Positions 1 to 11,610 of a DNA stretch of 64,000 nucleotides are shown piece after piece. Source of the stretch: Bryoerythrophyllum caledonicum (Eukaryota > Streptophyta > Bryopsida > Pottiales > Pottiaceae). The position numbers and the translations under genes are program-made. The notes beneath the pieces are model-generated. The model did no database searches. It was not told the DNA's origin and was given only the letters and a program-made list of their open reading frames with translations. Within the stretch, counting starts at the first letter, position 1. Each line of letters begins with the position of its first letter. Where the stretch lies: the NCBI GenBank assembly GCA_963971425.1, contig OZ020514.1, forward strand, positions 14,823,218-14,887,217. Direction: 5' to 3'.

Positions 1-303
1 TTAGTGTATCAATAGACTTTGACTTCATTTGGTGTCCAACTTTTGCACTACTCAAGGTCTAAATTCATTACCACCATGTTAAGCATGATATCAATTCCTT
101 GTGCATCAGTTAATTGAGGTAAATAGAGGGTTCAGCATACTCAAATAATTTGTACAAGTAGTGGAGATTCAAAATTGTCAATTCACATTTGATTATGTTG
201 TGAACTTATTTTGTTTTAGAATGAAAATTAGAATGGTCAGAGAAAAGGTTTACATCACGAAATGCCGTAGGAAATATAAAAAGTAAAAATATGAAGATCT
301 CAA
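1..303 (+). mobile_element. Truncated copy of inverted-repeat element family R1
   Basis: This stretch matches about 2,365-2,655 nearly motif for motif: AGACTTTGACTT, CAAGGTCTAAAT, TTAAGCATGAT, a CAATTCACRTTT stretch, and AAATATGAAGATCT at its right edge. Similarity stops just after AAGATCT, so only an internal part of the element is present, and it is cut by the window edge on the left. It shows no coding potential. It belongs to the same non-coding family as the copies at 2,130-3,059 and 42,209-43,116. Confidence 0.6.
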
Positions 304-714
304 ATTTGGGCTAAATCCGCCATTTAGGAAATCAAGTCCGCAACCCTATTTTGCAAATTCAGTTGTTTACATTGACCAATATTTTATTCATTTATGCGTT
401 CATTTTGTAACTCCTTTTGCACATAGATTCTCTTGTCAATATGGACCAAAAGACCTTACAAACCAGTACAAGGCCAAACTTCAAAAAGTCTTTGCGCACA
501 CTTTGAAAGATGAAAGTCCGTTTTGTCTAGCTAGAGAAAACGGACTTCAAGTATCCATGAAAGTCCGTTTTGTCTAGTTGAAGACAGAGGTTTGACGGCC
601 GATGCGTTGGCTGGCTTGTCTTTCATCTCGTTAAGGATGTACCCACCTATTATTGGAATGCGATACAATGCAAATTATTTGGTTTAATAAGAAATTGTAA
701 GTCTTAGGGCGTAA
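304..714. other. Non-coding spacer
   Basis: I see no gene here. The only structured feature is the short hairpin plus third arm at 512-577. Confidence 0.5.
512..577. repeat. Hairpin with an extra direct arm
   Basis: An arm AAGTCCGTTTT is followed after 12 bases by its complement AAAACGGACTT. A further direct copy of AAAGTCCGTTTTGTCTAG follows about ten bases later. The function is unknown. It resembles, in style only, the larger palindromes that mark the elements further along. Confidence 0.5.
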
Positions 715-1305
715 TTGCCAGCACTGTCATTCAAGTTAGGGGCATTCCCGATGAATACGTCTGCTACGACATGGAAGAGGCAATTGCCTATATTGCAAGC
801 CAGACTAATTTTCCTAACATTTGGGTCGTTACAAGTTCCAACACAAGTTCCAAGACAATTGCAATGTGCCTAACTTCTTCTTGTAAGGTTGCGGAAGAAC
901 ATATATAAACACGATGTCAATGTGAATAAGATCATCAATAGAGATGTTGAGGATGGAACAATTATTCGGTACGTAGGAACTCTGCGGTGAACCATTGCCG
1001 TTGGAGACTCCCTTGTCGGGCTCCAAGCCATTCTATATGCCTGGGAAGAACAAGGCACCCAGCTCCGAGACAGACGTGCGCAATTACTAGACTCTCTATA
1101 TCCACAGAAAATATAGGCAGATATAACAACCTTCCTGCTTGAGATAGAGAGATTAAGGCAAGATAATAAAGACTTGGGTCCTCAAATCGTTGCTAGACTC
1201 CATGAGGCAAAGAATGATACTTGTAACTTGAAAGTGAGGGTCGAGGCTAGGCTCTTCCATCCGCAATCACAACCATTATTTCAGATAAACAAAGGAATTT
1301 GAAAT
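715..1305 (+). pseudogene. Decayed coding fragment of unknown origin
   Basis: The plus strand keeps protein-like stretches: first VRGIPDEYVCYDMEEAIAYI and onward, then GDSLVGLQAILYAWEEQGTQ, then LEIERLRQDNKDLGPQIVAR. The second half is rich in Glu, Arg, Gln and Leu and looks like a coiled coil. The fragment is broken and has no clear start. I do not recognise the family. A coiled-coil protein of this kind could come from a transposable element, and if it is retroelement-derived it should be read as a fossil. Confidence 0.3.
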
Positions 1306-2129
1306 AAATGACGTTCTAAGGCATGCAACAAATTTGGTGAGCAGAGGTCGACGTCTACACCTAGAGGATTTTCTTGTTGAGGGGGTAGATCTTAGCATTA
1401 GAGGCGGTTTAGGATTATCTTATGTAAGATTTAGGTGTTATACTTTTAAAATTTTGAGTGCATGAGACTATAACATTCAAACAATGTATTATATAAAGTT
1501 TTTCTCAAAAACCACAAACTCTTGAAAAGGTATAATTCAAGTTCACGTGCTCTATAGAGTAGGAGCCAAAACATAGAGGACAACGTAACCATATGTATCA
1601 GACTACTATATACACTATTCGATTGGCAGACAACTATGACTACTGGAAATCTAGGGATAAATATCTAGGGGTGTGCCTCTTAGTTCAATTATTGATTGCC
1701 AATCAATAACTAAACAAAGAGGTAAAATAATTATAGAAATTATTGGAACAGGCACAATTATTCAGGTGAGTTATTGATTTCTATAGTTATTTTTCTTGCC
1801 ACGTGGATTTTCATCCACCTACGAACATGGAACATCATCATGGGGCAATGATGAGGTGGCTGATGACGTGAATTCAAGTGTTACGTGGAATATGATGTGG
1901 ATATTGACGTAGATTTAACAATGACGTGGAGATTGAGGTGGCGGTTGACCTAAATGATGATGTGATTTCCTTGATAACGTATAATCATATGTGGCAACCT
2001 ATGTGTCACTTCTATTGAGGCCCACTGGCTACTATGTGGAAGCATTTGATTAGATGAAATCTATGTGCACACTTCATAGTTATTTATTAATTATTTTGTA
2101 GTTTTTCTCTAGTTGTTTTGAGGTATTTT
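1306..2129. other. Non-coding spacer with short TGACGTGGA-like repeats
   Basis: No supported gene. Between about 1,800 and 1,990 the motif TGACGTGGA/TGATGTGGA recurs several times in loose spacing. Otherwise the stretch is AT-rich and featureless to the eye. Confidence 0.45.
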
Positions 2130-3059
2130 TTAACCCCTAAACGACCACGACCACTTTCGCTCTAAAACCAGTCCAAAACTATCACTGCCAAAAAGAGACA
2201 TGAAAATCACATTTAAAAGTGAATTATATATTTTTAACCGTAAGATCTTAAAATAGACCTCGATATGAACATGAATTACAATTTTGGTTGCAATCCACCG
2301 CACGGATTGATAGATTTTAGTGCTTAAAGTAAAAACAATGGTTCTTTTTCTTCCCAGCGTTGAGTAGATCAGCAGACTTTGACTTAACCTTGTATCAAAT
2401 TTTTGCATTGTACAAGGTCTAAATCTTTTACCATTGTCTTAAGCATGATGTTATTTCCCAACTCACCAATTTTTAGAGGAAAAAAGGGGTGTTGCATATT
2501 CAAAACAAGTGTGCAAGCAGTAGAGGTTCAAAAGTTGCCAATTCACGTTTTTTTTTTTAACTACGTATGCATTCGAATGATAATCCAAACGGTCAATAAG
2601 AAGGTTTTCACCACATATTGTTGTTGAAAAAATAAAAAGTGAAAAATATGAAGATCTCTAGGTTTTATGTAGAGAAGATGAATTTTTTTCCCCTTGTTGC
2701 CCGACAATGTGTGAAAATGTTTGACTTGGAATATAATGCCTTTTCACACTAAAGACAAGATTTTTTTTGAAAATTTCCAAAGAAGGAAATATTCTTTATA
2801 TGTGTGAAAATTTTCAATGTCAATAGAAACTTTTGTCAATTTTTGGAGGTGCCCGGAGTCCCTACTTTTGGCTTTAAGTGGTACTAACTTTCAAACCACA
2901 AATCCAAAATATAAAATAAAAACATCTCCACGAAGCTCTTATCAAAGGCTATCTTATATTAAATTTTCAATTAAAAAGGATTTTTTTTTGAATTGTAGGC
3001 AATTCAAAACCCAAAATCCAATTTGACCCCAAGGGGACGTTTGGTCCTTTAAGGGATAA
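2130..3059 (+). mobile_element. Full-length R1 element with terminal inverted repeats
   Basis: The left end reads TTAACCCCTAAACGACCA and the right end, reverse-complemented, reads TTATCCCTTAAAGGACCA, so the two are imperfect terminal inverted repeats. The interior aligns, with gaps, to the reverse complement of 42,209-43,116: the order of CCGTAAGATCTTAAAA, GCGTTGAGTAGATC, TGTGTGAAAAT, CAATAGAAACTT and CCACAAATCCAA is kept in both. No protein is encoded, so this is a non-autonomous DNA element. I could not identify a target duplication with certainty. Confidence 0.65.
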
Positions 3060-3416
3060 TTACGTCACATTTACTCATTGATTATTGTAAAGTTTTTCCT
3101 AGAGTTGTTTCACATTCATTCTAGTAATTTTCTAATGGCTATTCAGATATCTTCACAGTTATTGAAGAGTTATTGATATGAACTCTTTACAGCTATTACA
3201 TAGTAATTAAAGAATCATTTTGAAGTGACTTGATTACTTATAGGATATGTATTACTACCAATTGAGTACACAATATGTGCTCAAAAACTCATATAGACTT
3301 AGTGATTTGTTAGTGATAGCGTCAATAAATCGTGAAGTATAGTCCCATTCAACAAAATGCTCCAAAGTTTGAGCCAAAACGTAGAACCACAATTGCTACT
3401 GATGCCAAAAAATACA
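3060..3416. other. Non-coding AT-rich spacer
   Basis: No gene, repeat array or hairpin stood out in this stretch. Confidence 0.4.
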
Positions 3417-3913
3417 TCCACCTATATAATAGGCGTCAGTCTGTCCGTCCGCCGCTCCCGGTCATGTGACCTCTCTTTCTTGATTTTGACCTCTTGATGT
3501 GAAAGGTGGAGCACGGTGATGCATTCTTCTTGACTCTTAATATTAGGTAGTAACCTAATGACTCTTGATTTTGACCTCTTGATGTGAAAGGTTTTCTCCT
3601 CTTACATTAGGTAGCAACCTAATGGCTCTTGATTTTGACCTGATATGAAGGATTTTCTCCTCCTATATTAGGCAAGTGATTCATATGTGCACAAAGGGTT
3701 GATCAAAATGCAAATGTTAAGCAAAAGTACTTTATTTTTGGAGTGGGTTTAAACTAGGGTAACGTTTACATGCACTCCAAAAATATAAGTACTTTTTCCT
3801 TTAGATTGGATTTGAGCTTATAGGTTTTAAAATACAAAACATACAAACATAAATTTAAATAATGTTGGGATGTCAGCACGACGGGATGTCGGGACGAGGG
3901 GTACCAACCCTAG
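3417..3913 (+). mobile_element. Short Helitron-like element with internal repeats
   Basis: The left end is TCCACCTATATAATAGGCGT followed by a GTCWGTCYGTCCGTCC-like run, a form common at plant Helitron 5' ends. The right end is a GC-rich tract (GGGATGTCGGGACGAGGGGT) followed by CAACCCTAG and then T, matching the CTRR-plus-T rule. The base before the 5' TC is A, consistent with insertion between A and T. Inside, 3,481-3,690 holds three imperfect copies of a 64-85-bp unit containing TGATTTTGACCTCTTGATGT. No helicase is encoded, so it would be non-autonomous. Confidence 0.45.
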
Positions 3914-4117
3914 TGCCTAATAAAAAACTAGCCATTAGTTATCGCTAAGCTTCATGAGTTGGATATTCTAACATATCACTAAATCTTTAATCTCCTACAT
4001 AGTATTATCAAATCTCCCACATGGTACTGCCAAGCCACCAAACACAATTGTAATTAAATAAACGATTCAAATGCATAACTATACAATATCTATATACTTA
4101 CTTAAAACAACTAGAAA

Positions 4118-4369
4118 CGCCATATTCGTTATATTGAGACTTTTCACAGTCTCAATTTAATGCTGATCTTATATTTGTAATCGATTTCTCGATTAATCTT
4201 ATATTTTTAATTGAATTTTTTATTATTATTGGGAATTTTATCCTCGACTCAAGGATAATCTATAATTCGAAAGTCATTTAAATGCATGAATCAGCTCAAA
4301 ATAGGTGCTGAAATTATAGGCAAAAAGTCTCAAAACTCTAAAATTGTCTCAAAATAATGAATATGACCA
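4118..4369. mobile_element. MITE-like element M1 with a central palindrome
   Basis: The ends are CCATATTCGTTATATTGAGAC and, inverted, GTCATATTCATTATTTTGAGAC. A hairpin TTGAGAC/GTCTCAA sits just inside the left end. In the middle is TTATCCTCGACTCAAGGATAA-like sequence at about 4,239-4,259, the palindrome that also marks element C. An inverted partial relative lies at 44,217-44,345. It is non-coding. Confidence 0.5.
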
Positions 4370-4398
4370 TTAGAGATTGATTGTAATATAACTACAGA

Positions 4399-4600
4399 AT
4401 GACTTTGATATAACTAAACAATGAAATAAACTTTAATATATTTATAGAATGTCTCTGATATAACTACAAAATGACTTTGATATAACTACATAATGACTTT
4501 GATATAACTAAACAATGAAATAAACTTTAATATATTTATAGAATGTCTCTGATATAACTACAAAATGACTTTGATATAACTAGAGAATGACTTTGATATA
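4399..4600. repeat. Tandem repeat built on GATATAACTA units
   Basis: The block from GATATAACTAAACAATG recurs after 94 bases (4,407 and 4,501). Inside, the shorter motif AATGACTTTGATATAACTA recurs every 20-25 bases. It is AT-rich and non-coding. Confidence 0.6.
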
Positions 4601-4609
4601 AAATACCAT

Positions 4610-5605
4610 ATTCATTAAGATTGGACATTTCGGAGCTCAATTTATCATGGTGTCTAGTTCTAATCAATTTTAAATTTCATTAATTTGAGACTATGTATTA
4701 GCTTGAGACTCAATCTCCATTGAAAATGCTAAATAATCTAGCCAAATCATGGATTGTTGAATTCATTTGGTATGAAATTGAATATCATATTTAATTGTGT
4801 GTGTAAAGGTAATAGATTATCAAAAATGTACCAAGATAAGGAGCATATTACCTAAGAAAAACTAATACATTCAAAAAAATCATTGCGAGAATAAAATTAC
4901 TCAATGAAAATAGAAGCGACAATAAATTTGATAACCCCTCTGAGTAGGGTTCAAAATTGGACTAAAATACACATATACACTCATTTAAATTCCACCTAGA
5001 ATGCATACCTTTTCATTTGAAAGAGAAATAATTACCAATTTCAAGAAATTATACTATTTCTAAACAACAAGGTCGTTGAAATACCTAGCATTGAAAAGTT
5101 AGCATGTGTTGTAGCAATCCATTCAATAATTGCTATCAATAGAAAGTATCGATGCATCAAAGATAAATATACGATTAATGATACTCACGATGTGGACCGC
5201 CATATTTACATCAATATTGTAACAAAATTCCCGGCTCCGTTGTATTATAATGAAAGCAACATAATACATCACTACATGGAACTACAAACACTAATCTAAT
5301 TCTATCTATAAATATTTGCACATTCAAAGTCTACAATTCCATCCTATAGATACAAGTTCAGTACATACTTAATAGTATATCTAGTACAGAAGAACAAAAA
5401 TTTAAATAAGAACATGCACCCCCACCTATTTTAAATTGGTAAAATAACTCCAGTCTCCAAAAACCACAAACTTTGTTGAAATCTATAATTCAGCTAAAGA
5501 TGCCTTGATTATGTCCACCTATGATTTTGGAATTTTTAACCTAGAGGAGCTTGTGTTTCCACGCAACCTAGGCTTCCAAGCCGTTAAAATACAATTTGTA
5601 TACAC
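4610..5605. other. Non-coding AT-rich spacer
   Basis: No gene seen. A further copy of the CCATATTCATTAAG motif sits at about 4,604, next to the tandem repeat above. Confidence 0.4.
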
Positions 5606-6084
5606 CTAGATTGGTTTAGATTCTATTTCTTCAACCCAATTATTCCCATGATTAGAATCCCACCCTTGGTACGTTTCCAAGTCCACATGACGTTGGGATG
5701 TAGGTTTGAAGTATTGCACTTTAATCTCATGAGAATGTTCACAATCCAGATGTGGATTAGTCAATGCCAAGGCAATCCAAAATGGGTGCAAATCCCCATC
5801 AACAGAATGCACCCCAAGTACATAGCGCTCGTACACATCTCTACCAACCCGAAACGATGGAGGGGACAATGATGTCGTTGTCCAATGAATGGAGGGTCCT
5901 CTGCATACTCCTCCCTCAAAGACCCATCAATCTCATATTCATCCACCATAGATGGAGGATATCTAGATAGTCGATAGAATTCCTCTCGTAGGAGATGCGA
6001 TTCTTCCAATGGCACCTCAAGGGCAGCCTTAACACCTCTTTGTGAGCTCCAAAATCGGCTCACGATGTCAAAAGGGGCAAACAA
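5606..6084 (-). pseudogene. C-terminal fragment of a DUF7869-type transposase-like protein (D4)
   Basis: Two overlapping minus-strand frames, with a shift between them, match the C-terminal part of the other family copies here. One has EEYAEDPPFIGQRHHCP, matching EEPEPFCGPRSSRP in D2 and EYGEDEHFVGQRRDCP in D3. The other has PFWIALALTNPH and IKVQYFKPTSQRHVD, matching LIAQAISDPN and VRIQFFRPISRYRD in D3. The catalytic-looking core seen in D1 and D2 is absent. It is an old partial copy. What this C-terminal module does is unknown; its form recalls small chromatin-reader-like domains, but that is a guess. Confidence 0.55.
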
Positions 6085-6990
6085 CTCACATATTAATGAT
6101 AGGGAGTAGTGAATTGGGTTAAAAGGTTGAATTAACTTGTGATTATTTTGCTAAAATGGCCAATTGGCCTCTTAAACTACCAATTCTCAATTTAGAAGCC
6201 ATATTATGGCAATTAAGGATTTTTATGTGGTTAATCAAAAAATAAATAGGATTAAAAAAAACAAGAAGAAAAAAAACAGCAATGCTAAAGAAGAAAAGAT
6301 AAGAATTAAAAAAAAAAACAACCTTCTCAACAATTTGAATGGCCACGATCAAACCGCGGTGTTTTTAACACAACAAAAAGGGGTGATAAAAGAAGGGAAA
6401 GGAAGAAATATGGTGAAGGAAAAGGAAAAAGAATATGGGTTAAAAGCCTAATAAAAATTAATTAAAGAGAAGCTTAAAAGGCTTGAGCCAAAGGCCTCCA
6501 CCAATCACTATTGAATTAAGGTAGTCACATGCAAAGGCGACAAGAGGTTAGATAGATTTAGGTAGAATTAGAACCTTGGAAGTAGTTAAAGGGCCTCAAT
6601 TATTTGGGACCCATGTGTACGCCTTAAGAGAAAGGTTAAAATTGCAAGAAGATTATTCTTAGAGGGCGGAGGCACCTCCTTAGTTGTTGCAAGGTAGCTT
6701 GGAAGGAATTTGCATAATAGCTTAAGGTTTTTTTTAGTTGGCCATTAAGGTGGCAGCCAAGGTGGCGGCTGATGAGGGGAACGAACGAGGGGAACGAACG
6801 AGGGACACGCTGGGGAACATGAGAGTCCCTTGGTCACTCGGGCAAAGGGATCCGAATGCAGTGTGTGACAGAACGGGAATGAAAAGAGAGAGGAGAGAGC
6901 TCGGAACTGTGGTGCTTAGGGGAGGAGTGATTAAGATTAGAAGAGAAGTCGTAATGATTAGGAGAAGCTGAGGGGAGCACCCCGACGCTG
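6085..6990. other. Non-coding stretch
   Basis: It is A-rich around 6,230-6,330, then GC-richer. The plus strand at 6,738-6,971 is open but has no recognisable protein, and I do not call it a gene. Confidence 0.4.
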
Positions 6991-6997
6991 TGGAAGA

Positions 6998-7380
6998 GCA
7001 GGTGGCGAGCAAGATCATGAAGAGCAACTGGCGAGCAAGATCACGAAGAGCGCTGGTGAACAAGATCACAAAGAGCAGCAGGCGAGCAAGATCACGAAGA
7101 GCGCTGGTGAACAAGATCACAAAGAGTAGCAGGCGAGCAAGATCACGAAGAGCTGCTGGCGAGCAAGATCACGTAGGGCAGCCGGTGAACAAGATCACAT
7201 AGAGCAGCAGGCGAGCAAGATCACGAAGAGCTGCTGGCGAGCAAGATCACGTAGAGCAGCTAGTGAACAAGATCACGAAGAGCGTTGGTGAACAAGATCA
7301 TGAAGAGCAACTAGCGAGCAAGATCACAAAGAGCAGCTGGCAAGCAAGATCACATAGAGCAGCTGGTGAAAAAGATGAGT
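6998..7380. repeat. 25-26-bp minisatellite
   Basis: About fifteen imperfect copies of a unit close to GAGCAAGATCACGAAGAGCA with a variable CTGGT/CTGGC tail. Two subtypes alternate in places: GCGAGCAAGATCACG and GTGAACAAGATCAC. It stays open in one plus frame as an Arg/Ser-rich repeat, but nothing else suggests that it is translated. Confidence 0.75.
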
Positions 7381-8332
7381 TGAATTAGCCGCGAGCTATG
7401 AAGATTATCGCCGTGAGCAGAAGATCAACAAGGGCAAAGGGTGAAGATCGCGGCTCCGAATCAGGGAGCTTCTCCTCTCCAACCAGTTGATCTCTTGACT
7501 TGTTGGAGTGAAATTGTGTTGTAATTGTTGCATGCATAAGTAAGGGACAAGAAAATTTCCAGTCTTAAACTTCCGTGCAGAAGCGTTGCTAAAATTAGGA
7601 CAAAATTAGGGTTCTTTAAACCTAAAAAAAAGAATTGTGAATGTGATTTTGCATAACATTCAGTCCATGAGCAGCCAAGTCGTGTGTGTGCGCGTGATGT
7701 ATGGGTCGTGAGTCAATGTGCAGAATTCACGTGAGTGTATGCGGTGATTGATTGTACTATTGGTTGCATGTGTGAGGTTTTCGAAGTTGGTTGACTGATT
7801 GGATAGCTCCATTCTGTAAAGCACAAAAAACTAGTAAGGTTAGAAGGAAAAAACGTTGAATTTAGAGTTACCATTAAGGAGTTAAGGCTGAACGAAGTTC
7901 TGGAATTTTGGAGGGGGTTTGTCTATTGTTGGCTGTTGTGGAGGTCGTGTCTCAGTCCTGACTTGGTCCTAAGTGGTCTCATCAAGTTGATAAGAACGTT
8001 TTGATCCTTTTTAAGACAAAAACATTGAACTTTGGAGCCATAAGGCAAAAGATATGGGCGTGTAAAGTCTGGCCATAAAGCGAAGGCAGAATCCATCTTC
8101 AATTCACCTATGTTGAACAAATCCTACTTAACCACGTGGTGAAACCCACTTCACCCTATTGTGATGTATGCATGTATGGGCCTGGGCGTTGTTTGTACAA
8201 GGGCTGAATCCCTAAAGTAGGATCTTGTGTTCAAAGTAGACTTCCCATTAGGGGGGGTTATATTTTGTTCGCACTTTCTGATAATACTTATTACGTTTGT
8301 TCTTCCTCCTATATTCACCCAAGAGATCCTCG
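7381..8332. other. Spacer downstream of the D1 gene
   Basis: No recognised gene. A minus-strand open stretch at 7,923-8,120 (65 residues, unrecognised) could be a remnant of the D1 3' end, which otherwise lacks the C-terminal module seen in D2. Confidence 0.35.
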
Positions 8333-10533
8333 TTAGCCATAGATTCCCTGAAGACTTTGAAATCCAGAGATACCCTTCAGAACCTCATCATAATTCTCAT
8401 GACCTCGCGAAATGAGAAGAAGCGGCTCTCCACGAGGAAAAACTGGCCTACCATCTGCCATTACTTTCCACAGCTGAATTCCTCCATCCTCCTTGAGCAA
8501 CCAATCCCTATTTGTACAAAGAATTTTGAATTGCATCTTTGGCAATCCATGTGAGCCCTTGTAGAACTTGAATTGTTGACCCTTTGTGTGACAAATAAAG
8601 GCTTCTTTGCCACTGCACAAATATCCTTCTAAAAAGCCCTTGAAGTTGGACACCTCTTCAATGAGGTGTGGAATAACTCGCTTTTTTTGAGCATCCATGA
8701 ATGATATCATGAAGAGTGGAATCGTTGGATAGCTATTTGACTTGAGTTTGGAACTCCATCTTCCAAACATTGCTTCAATATCCTTGTGAGTATGACCAAC
8801 AAGTAAGAAGTTGACATACACCTCACGCAAAATACCCATATGATCAAGGAGGGAAACAAAAGCAAACACAAATCTATTTTATTGTCCCCTATGGCATTAT
8901 CCAAATGCATTTGAAGGATTGGTGGTAGCTGTTTCGCAAGAACAAGTTCAACCGGTGGAGCAACAATGGATCCAAGACACATGTTAACATCCGCAAACAG
9001 AGCCTCAGAGAGAGGAGAAGCTCTTCCTCCCGTAAATAATTCACGAGAAAAATACACCGGTGGACTCTCTAAGTCCCAAAGTGACTTCGCAATGGATCCA
9101 ATAGTGTGGTTTGAGTCGGTAGGGAAGATGTCAAGAGTATAATGGGCATAACAAACATCTCCATGTCCATGCACAATCATTCTAGTTACGGCTACAGGCA
9201 GTTTCATGAAGGACTCCATTGCTTTATTCTTGTGAGAAAAATGAGGAGATGCAGTTTTGCTGTAATCCATTTTATCATGGATGATGCACACAACCTCATT
9301 GGATTTTGTTTCAGAGTTCTTCCGCTTCACATAATATAAAATACGATGAGTTTGTTGAGAGGCCTGATGTAAGTGCAATTTGACTTCCCACATTTTGTAT
9401 GCGGAGGACCCCTGTATACAAGCCTTCTTGAATCGCTTGAATTGGCCGCATCTTTCGTAGCGAGCAAAGTTGTCACCAGACTTCTTCGTAGAGTATAGTT
9501 CAAATTCATAGCTCCGAATTCGATTAGACCTGACAAAGATATTGGTTGAAGGCGAAACCAAGCATTCACCTCATTCACTTTGGGCAACACTGCACTCCAT
9601 TGAAAAGAGGCAGGAAGGTGTTTGGAGACCACCTTCTCTCGAGTGCCAAGTGTAGTAGTCTTATTAGAACTGTGATCAACAGCATCATCAAGTATATCAT
9701 GCAGAGTAGCAAGTGTTTGTAGAGTATGAGTCCGAGGCTTCTTTGTACCAACATAGCCGTGTGCCCCCGCCCGCATCCCATCCTTTGACTCTCGTTTGTA
9801 CCGGTAGAATGTGGCTCGGCTAACCTCCATGGTAGTAGACCATACATTTTGGCATGCATCAATTCCATCAAGCGTCACCACATGGTTGCCATTGGAATCC
9901 ATGTGAATCTGCCTAAGTACATCAAGCCAAACATGTTTCTGAAAGAAAACACCTCCAATGTCACGGTAAACTTGGGAGCAAAGTACATAAATTGAACATC
10001 GTGGAAATCGTTGAGTACAATTTCTTGGACAACAAACAGTGTTGGCTACAGAGTTGATCGATTGTGTAGTAAGAAGTACTTCCTTCTTTGGTGGGGGAGG
10101 ACCCTCTACCCTCTGACGATTGATTTTGTACTGTTGAATGCCTACTCTAGGTCCGCGACGAAATACTTTGAGAGCTGCATTATAAATGCTAGTTTGCTCT
10201 TGGTCATATGAACTCACATTACAAAGAAAGACCTGTCGAGTTGGCCATGCTCGGAGGGCAAACATCCAACTCAATGGAATTTCATTCTTGTCTAAACATT
10301 CGGTGATTAGAATAGCAACATGATAATCTCCAAGTGGCCAACCACTAGTTTTAGGAACAAATCCAGAATCAAGACTTCTGGCAAAGTCCAATTGCAACAT
10401 CAGTCCCATATGTGTTTCTAAGGATAACTCGCTTTAAGAACCACGACCCGCAAGGAAATCCGTCACATGAACCAACACCTAGAGGTAAGGTAGGTGGAAC
10501 TCGGACTACACCATCATATGAGCGTTCTTCCAT
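8333..10533 (-). pseudogene. DUF7869-type putative transposase (D1), nearly whole, frames shifted
   Basis: Read on minus, the parts run in order. An N-terminal region comes first, then a Cys pair region (NTVCCPRNC) and a helix-turn-helix-like stretch (MEVSRATFYRYKRE). Then come HDKMDYSKTASP, HGHGDVCYAHYTLDIFPTDS, LQMHLDNAIGDNK and VGHTHKDIEAMF. The last four match what I recall of DUF7869. The spaced acidic residues (DKMD, HLDN, HKDIE) look like an RNase H-fold transposase triad, which is inference. The open frames overlap at about 9,330-9,560 and 8,707-8,869, which points to at least two frameshifts, one in an A-run just after the DN of LDN. An ATG at 10,533 in another frame is a plausible start. 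It is flanked by C-type palindromes at about 10,640 and 10,911, so it may be the transposase of a C-family element. Confidence 0.6.
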
Positions 10534-10635
10534 CTTCAAGATATCACAATGAAAAGGAGAGAGGATTAGTTATCAAATTAAACGGCATATTTTTAAAGGA
10601 CGGCTCCTATCAGAGGAGATGAAAACAAATAAGAT

Positions 10636-10932
10636 ATGCTTATCCTCGACACAAGAATAATTGCAGATATGGTATATTTCAACATTGAATTAGGGGAACA
10701 TTCATTAATGCCACAGTCTGATATAACAACACATTGATGATTCAAACCCGGAGAAAACACACCAAATATATACAACACTTTGAACAAAGACCTGCATCCA
10801 GAAAATTATTCATCAATTCCGGATCTGTAAAAATATCTCCTTAAATAAAAAAATTGCAAGGAACCAATCTTCTATTACTTTAAAAAGTAACTACATGAAG
10901 CCTGTGTGAGTTATCCTCGACTTAAGGATAGA
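10636..10932. repeat. C-type palindromes beside D1
   Basis: Two degenerate copies of the TTATCCTCGA/TCGAGGATAA palindrome lie at about 10,640-10,660 and 10,911-10,930. The same palindrome is dense in element C (39.6-57.8 kb). This links D1 to the C family rather than to element A, which begins 200 bases further on. Confidence 0.55.
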
Positions 10933-11043
10933 TCTGCGAATGATATCTGAAAGATATGAGTGCATGAATAACATTATAGGCATTTCACCACCTAACATAA
11001 ATCTTATATCTGACAGCCTACATTCAACATGCATCTCAGATAA

Positions 11044-11070
11044 CACCATATTCGTTATATTGGGAGATTT
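11044..11070 (-). repeat. C-family terminal motif (right end of the D1 element)
   Basis: CACCATATTCGTTATATTGG followed by GAGATTT matches, inverted, the motif at 39,615-39,643 (23 of 24 positions in the core) and, direct, the motif at 57,746-57,773. The palindromes lie to its left here and to the right of the 39.6-kb copy, as expected if the motif marks element ends. I could not find a clear left partner for D1; a weak candidate is at 4,347-4,369. Confidence 0.45.
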
Positions 11071-11127
11071 AGCAACTCCCAAATTAACACATGCAGGACA
11101 TAAGAGCTAAAGTGCACATCTAAATTC

Positions 11128-11186
11128 ATGCCAAATGTAACTAAATCTAGACTTTGAATAGTCCAGAATGGTCAAAGTCTAGATTT
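11128..11186 (+). repeat. Left terminal inverted repeat of element A
   Basis: After the terminal 28 bases the sequence turns back on itself: ACTAAATCTAGACTTTG is followed 15 bases later by its near-perfect complement CAAAGTCTAGATTTAGT. The end is therefore both a terminal repeat and a hairpin. Confidence 0.65.
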
Positions 11187-11610
11187 AGTCATCAAGATAA
11201 TGTGCAAAAAATATGGCACACACGTGCATCGGGAGATCTATCGAAGAAATCGAAGATGGTGAAGTTCTTCTGAAAGGAAGGAGCTTTATGGAAGAAGCGT
11301 TGGAAACATTAATGGGTGTGAAATGGTACCATGTGCCTTTGCATTCCAATATAGGAGGATCTTCCGATGTGACCAATTGTACCTAGAGAACTTGGAAGTG
11401 AATCCCTCAAAAGTATGAAGAAAGAATAACTGATGATAAAAAAAGGTGAATGGATCCTTTACAAAACAACTGATGATGTTCCAAAGCAGATCAAGGGGGA
11501 CATGCTAGTAGTACATGCGAGAACAATCCGGTAGGAAACAAATGTGGCATACAGTCGGATCCAGTAGACACAACAAACAGTTTAAAAAAAGGCCAAGACA
11601 TTAAAGATAA

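Noticed and set aside
6738-7202. Arg/Ser-rich plus-strand frames over the minisatellite, with an opposing minus frame
   Set aside because: They follow the 26-bp repeat and have no independent protein signal.
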